Below, piece after piece: positions 63,691 through 64,000 of a stretch of 64,000 bases of DNA. Every line of letters begins with the position of its first letter. The first letter of the stretch is position 1. The translations under genes and the position numbers were made by a program. Location of the stretch: the NCBI GenBank assembly GCA_013399695.1, contig VXAU01002502.1, positions 1,770,704 through 1,834,703 of the forward strand. Direction: 5' to 3'. Below the pieces are notes generated by a model. The model was not told the origin of the DNA. It saw only the letters and a program-made list of their open reading frames with translations, and made no database searches. This DNA comes from Formicarius rufipectus. Its lineage: Eukaryota > Chordata > Aves > Passeriformes > Formicariidae.

Positions 63691-64000
63691 TGTGGTGGTT
63701 TCCACCTGGTGTCTGCCCAAACCTCCAGGCCCTGCCCTGCCTCCTGCCTTTCCCAGAGGGAAAGGGAAAGGAGAAAAGGCAAAAAAACAGCTGAGAGATA
63801 ATGGCAAAACAAAATCAGAGTGGTTAAATACTTAAATTTATTTCTAACCAGATAAGAACTAAAACTAAAAAGTAAGAAATCAGTCTTAAGAACACCCCTC
63901 TCCCCCCTCTCCTCCCTCCCTCCAGCAGTTTGAGAGAGCAGGGAATGGGAGTTTCGCAGGTGGTTGTTGTTGGTGCCGTTGCTCTTGTCCTGTGGGTCAC
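63691..64000 (-). mobile_element. LTR of an avian endogenous retrovirus, minus strand, cut by the window end
   Basis: At 63691 the sequence changes sharply to tgtggtggtttccacctggt. On the minus strand this is an LTR 3' end reading ...CCACCACA. Next come GC-richer blocks (cctgccctgcctcctgcct at 63733-63751), then 'cagctgagagataatggcaa' (63789-63808), which matches my memory of a songbird LTR type. A minus-strand AATAAA lies at 63837-63842, where a poly(A) signal is expected. The left flank ttctt (63686-63690) is the candidate target-site duplication. The other LTR end lies outside the window. In this orientation it could be a solo LTR or the 3' LTR of a provirus whose internal part lies to the right. 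No viral coding sequence is inside the window. Confidence 0.66.
63837..63842 (-). promoter_or_regulatory. Candidate LTR polyadenylation signal AATAAA
   Basis: A minus-strand AATAAA within the LTR, about 150 bases before its 3' end. The role is inferred from position. Confidence 0.35.

Noticed and set aside
63478..63812. Minus frames of 109 and 72 codons
   Set aside because: They cross the LTR boundary at 63691 and have no domain.
1..64000. CRISPR arrays, tRNA or rRNA genes, bacterial operons, CpG-island promoters
   Set aside because: I looked for them on both strands and saw no supporting pattern.

Overview
This window looks like ordinary AT-rich, CpG-poor vertebrate DNA, most likely from a bird and probably a songbird. 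The repeats point that way. There are four decayed pieces that read like the 3' end of the avian CR1 LINE. There are also four long-terminal-repeat (LTR) pieces of the kind found in avian endogenous retroviruses. I saw no Alu, L1 or other mammal-type repeats, and nothing bacterial: no operons, ribosome binding sites, dense ORFs or CRISPR arrays. Family assignments rest on pattern memory and not on a database search.

Layout: 1-3660 is non-genic sequence starting with a G-run. At 3665-3922 the minus strand has a possible terminal exon: a short acidic C-terminus, a stop codon and an AATAAA signal downstream. From 3923 to about 19660 the DNA is intronic or intergenic, broken by a plus-strand CR1 tail (about 11985-12125) and a minus-strand CR1 piece (13961-14165). 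A minus-strand LTR lies at about 19665-19947, and a related copy lies in plus orientation at 34307-34510. Aligning the two by eye supports a shared family. Another LTR (29443-29874) holds a 150-base assembly gap. A minus-strand CR1 piece is at 30931-31056 and a plus-strand one at about 52105-52333. The last 310 bases (63691-64000) are a minus-strand LTR that runs off the window edge. T/G-only and A/C-only low-complexity runs are scattered throughout.

I could not identify any protein-coding gene with confidence. The open frames of 60-144 codons look like chance frames, low-complexity frames or frames through repeats. Several short segments have good splice-site consensus on both sides, but such pseudo-exons are common in introns, so they are offered only as leads. 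No CpG-island promoter is visible. The best reading is the inside of one or more large introns, or an intergenic stretch. No coherent new multi-gene system was found. The more unusual signals are small: two perfect 20-bp palindromes (one matching a four-unit heat-shock element inside an LTR), a paired inverted E-box, an exact 20-bp direct repeat flanking 624 bp, several short tandem duplications, and a probable assembly-join artefact at 8456-8496.
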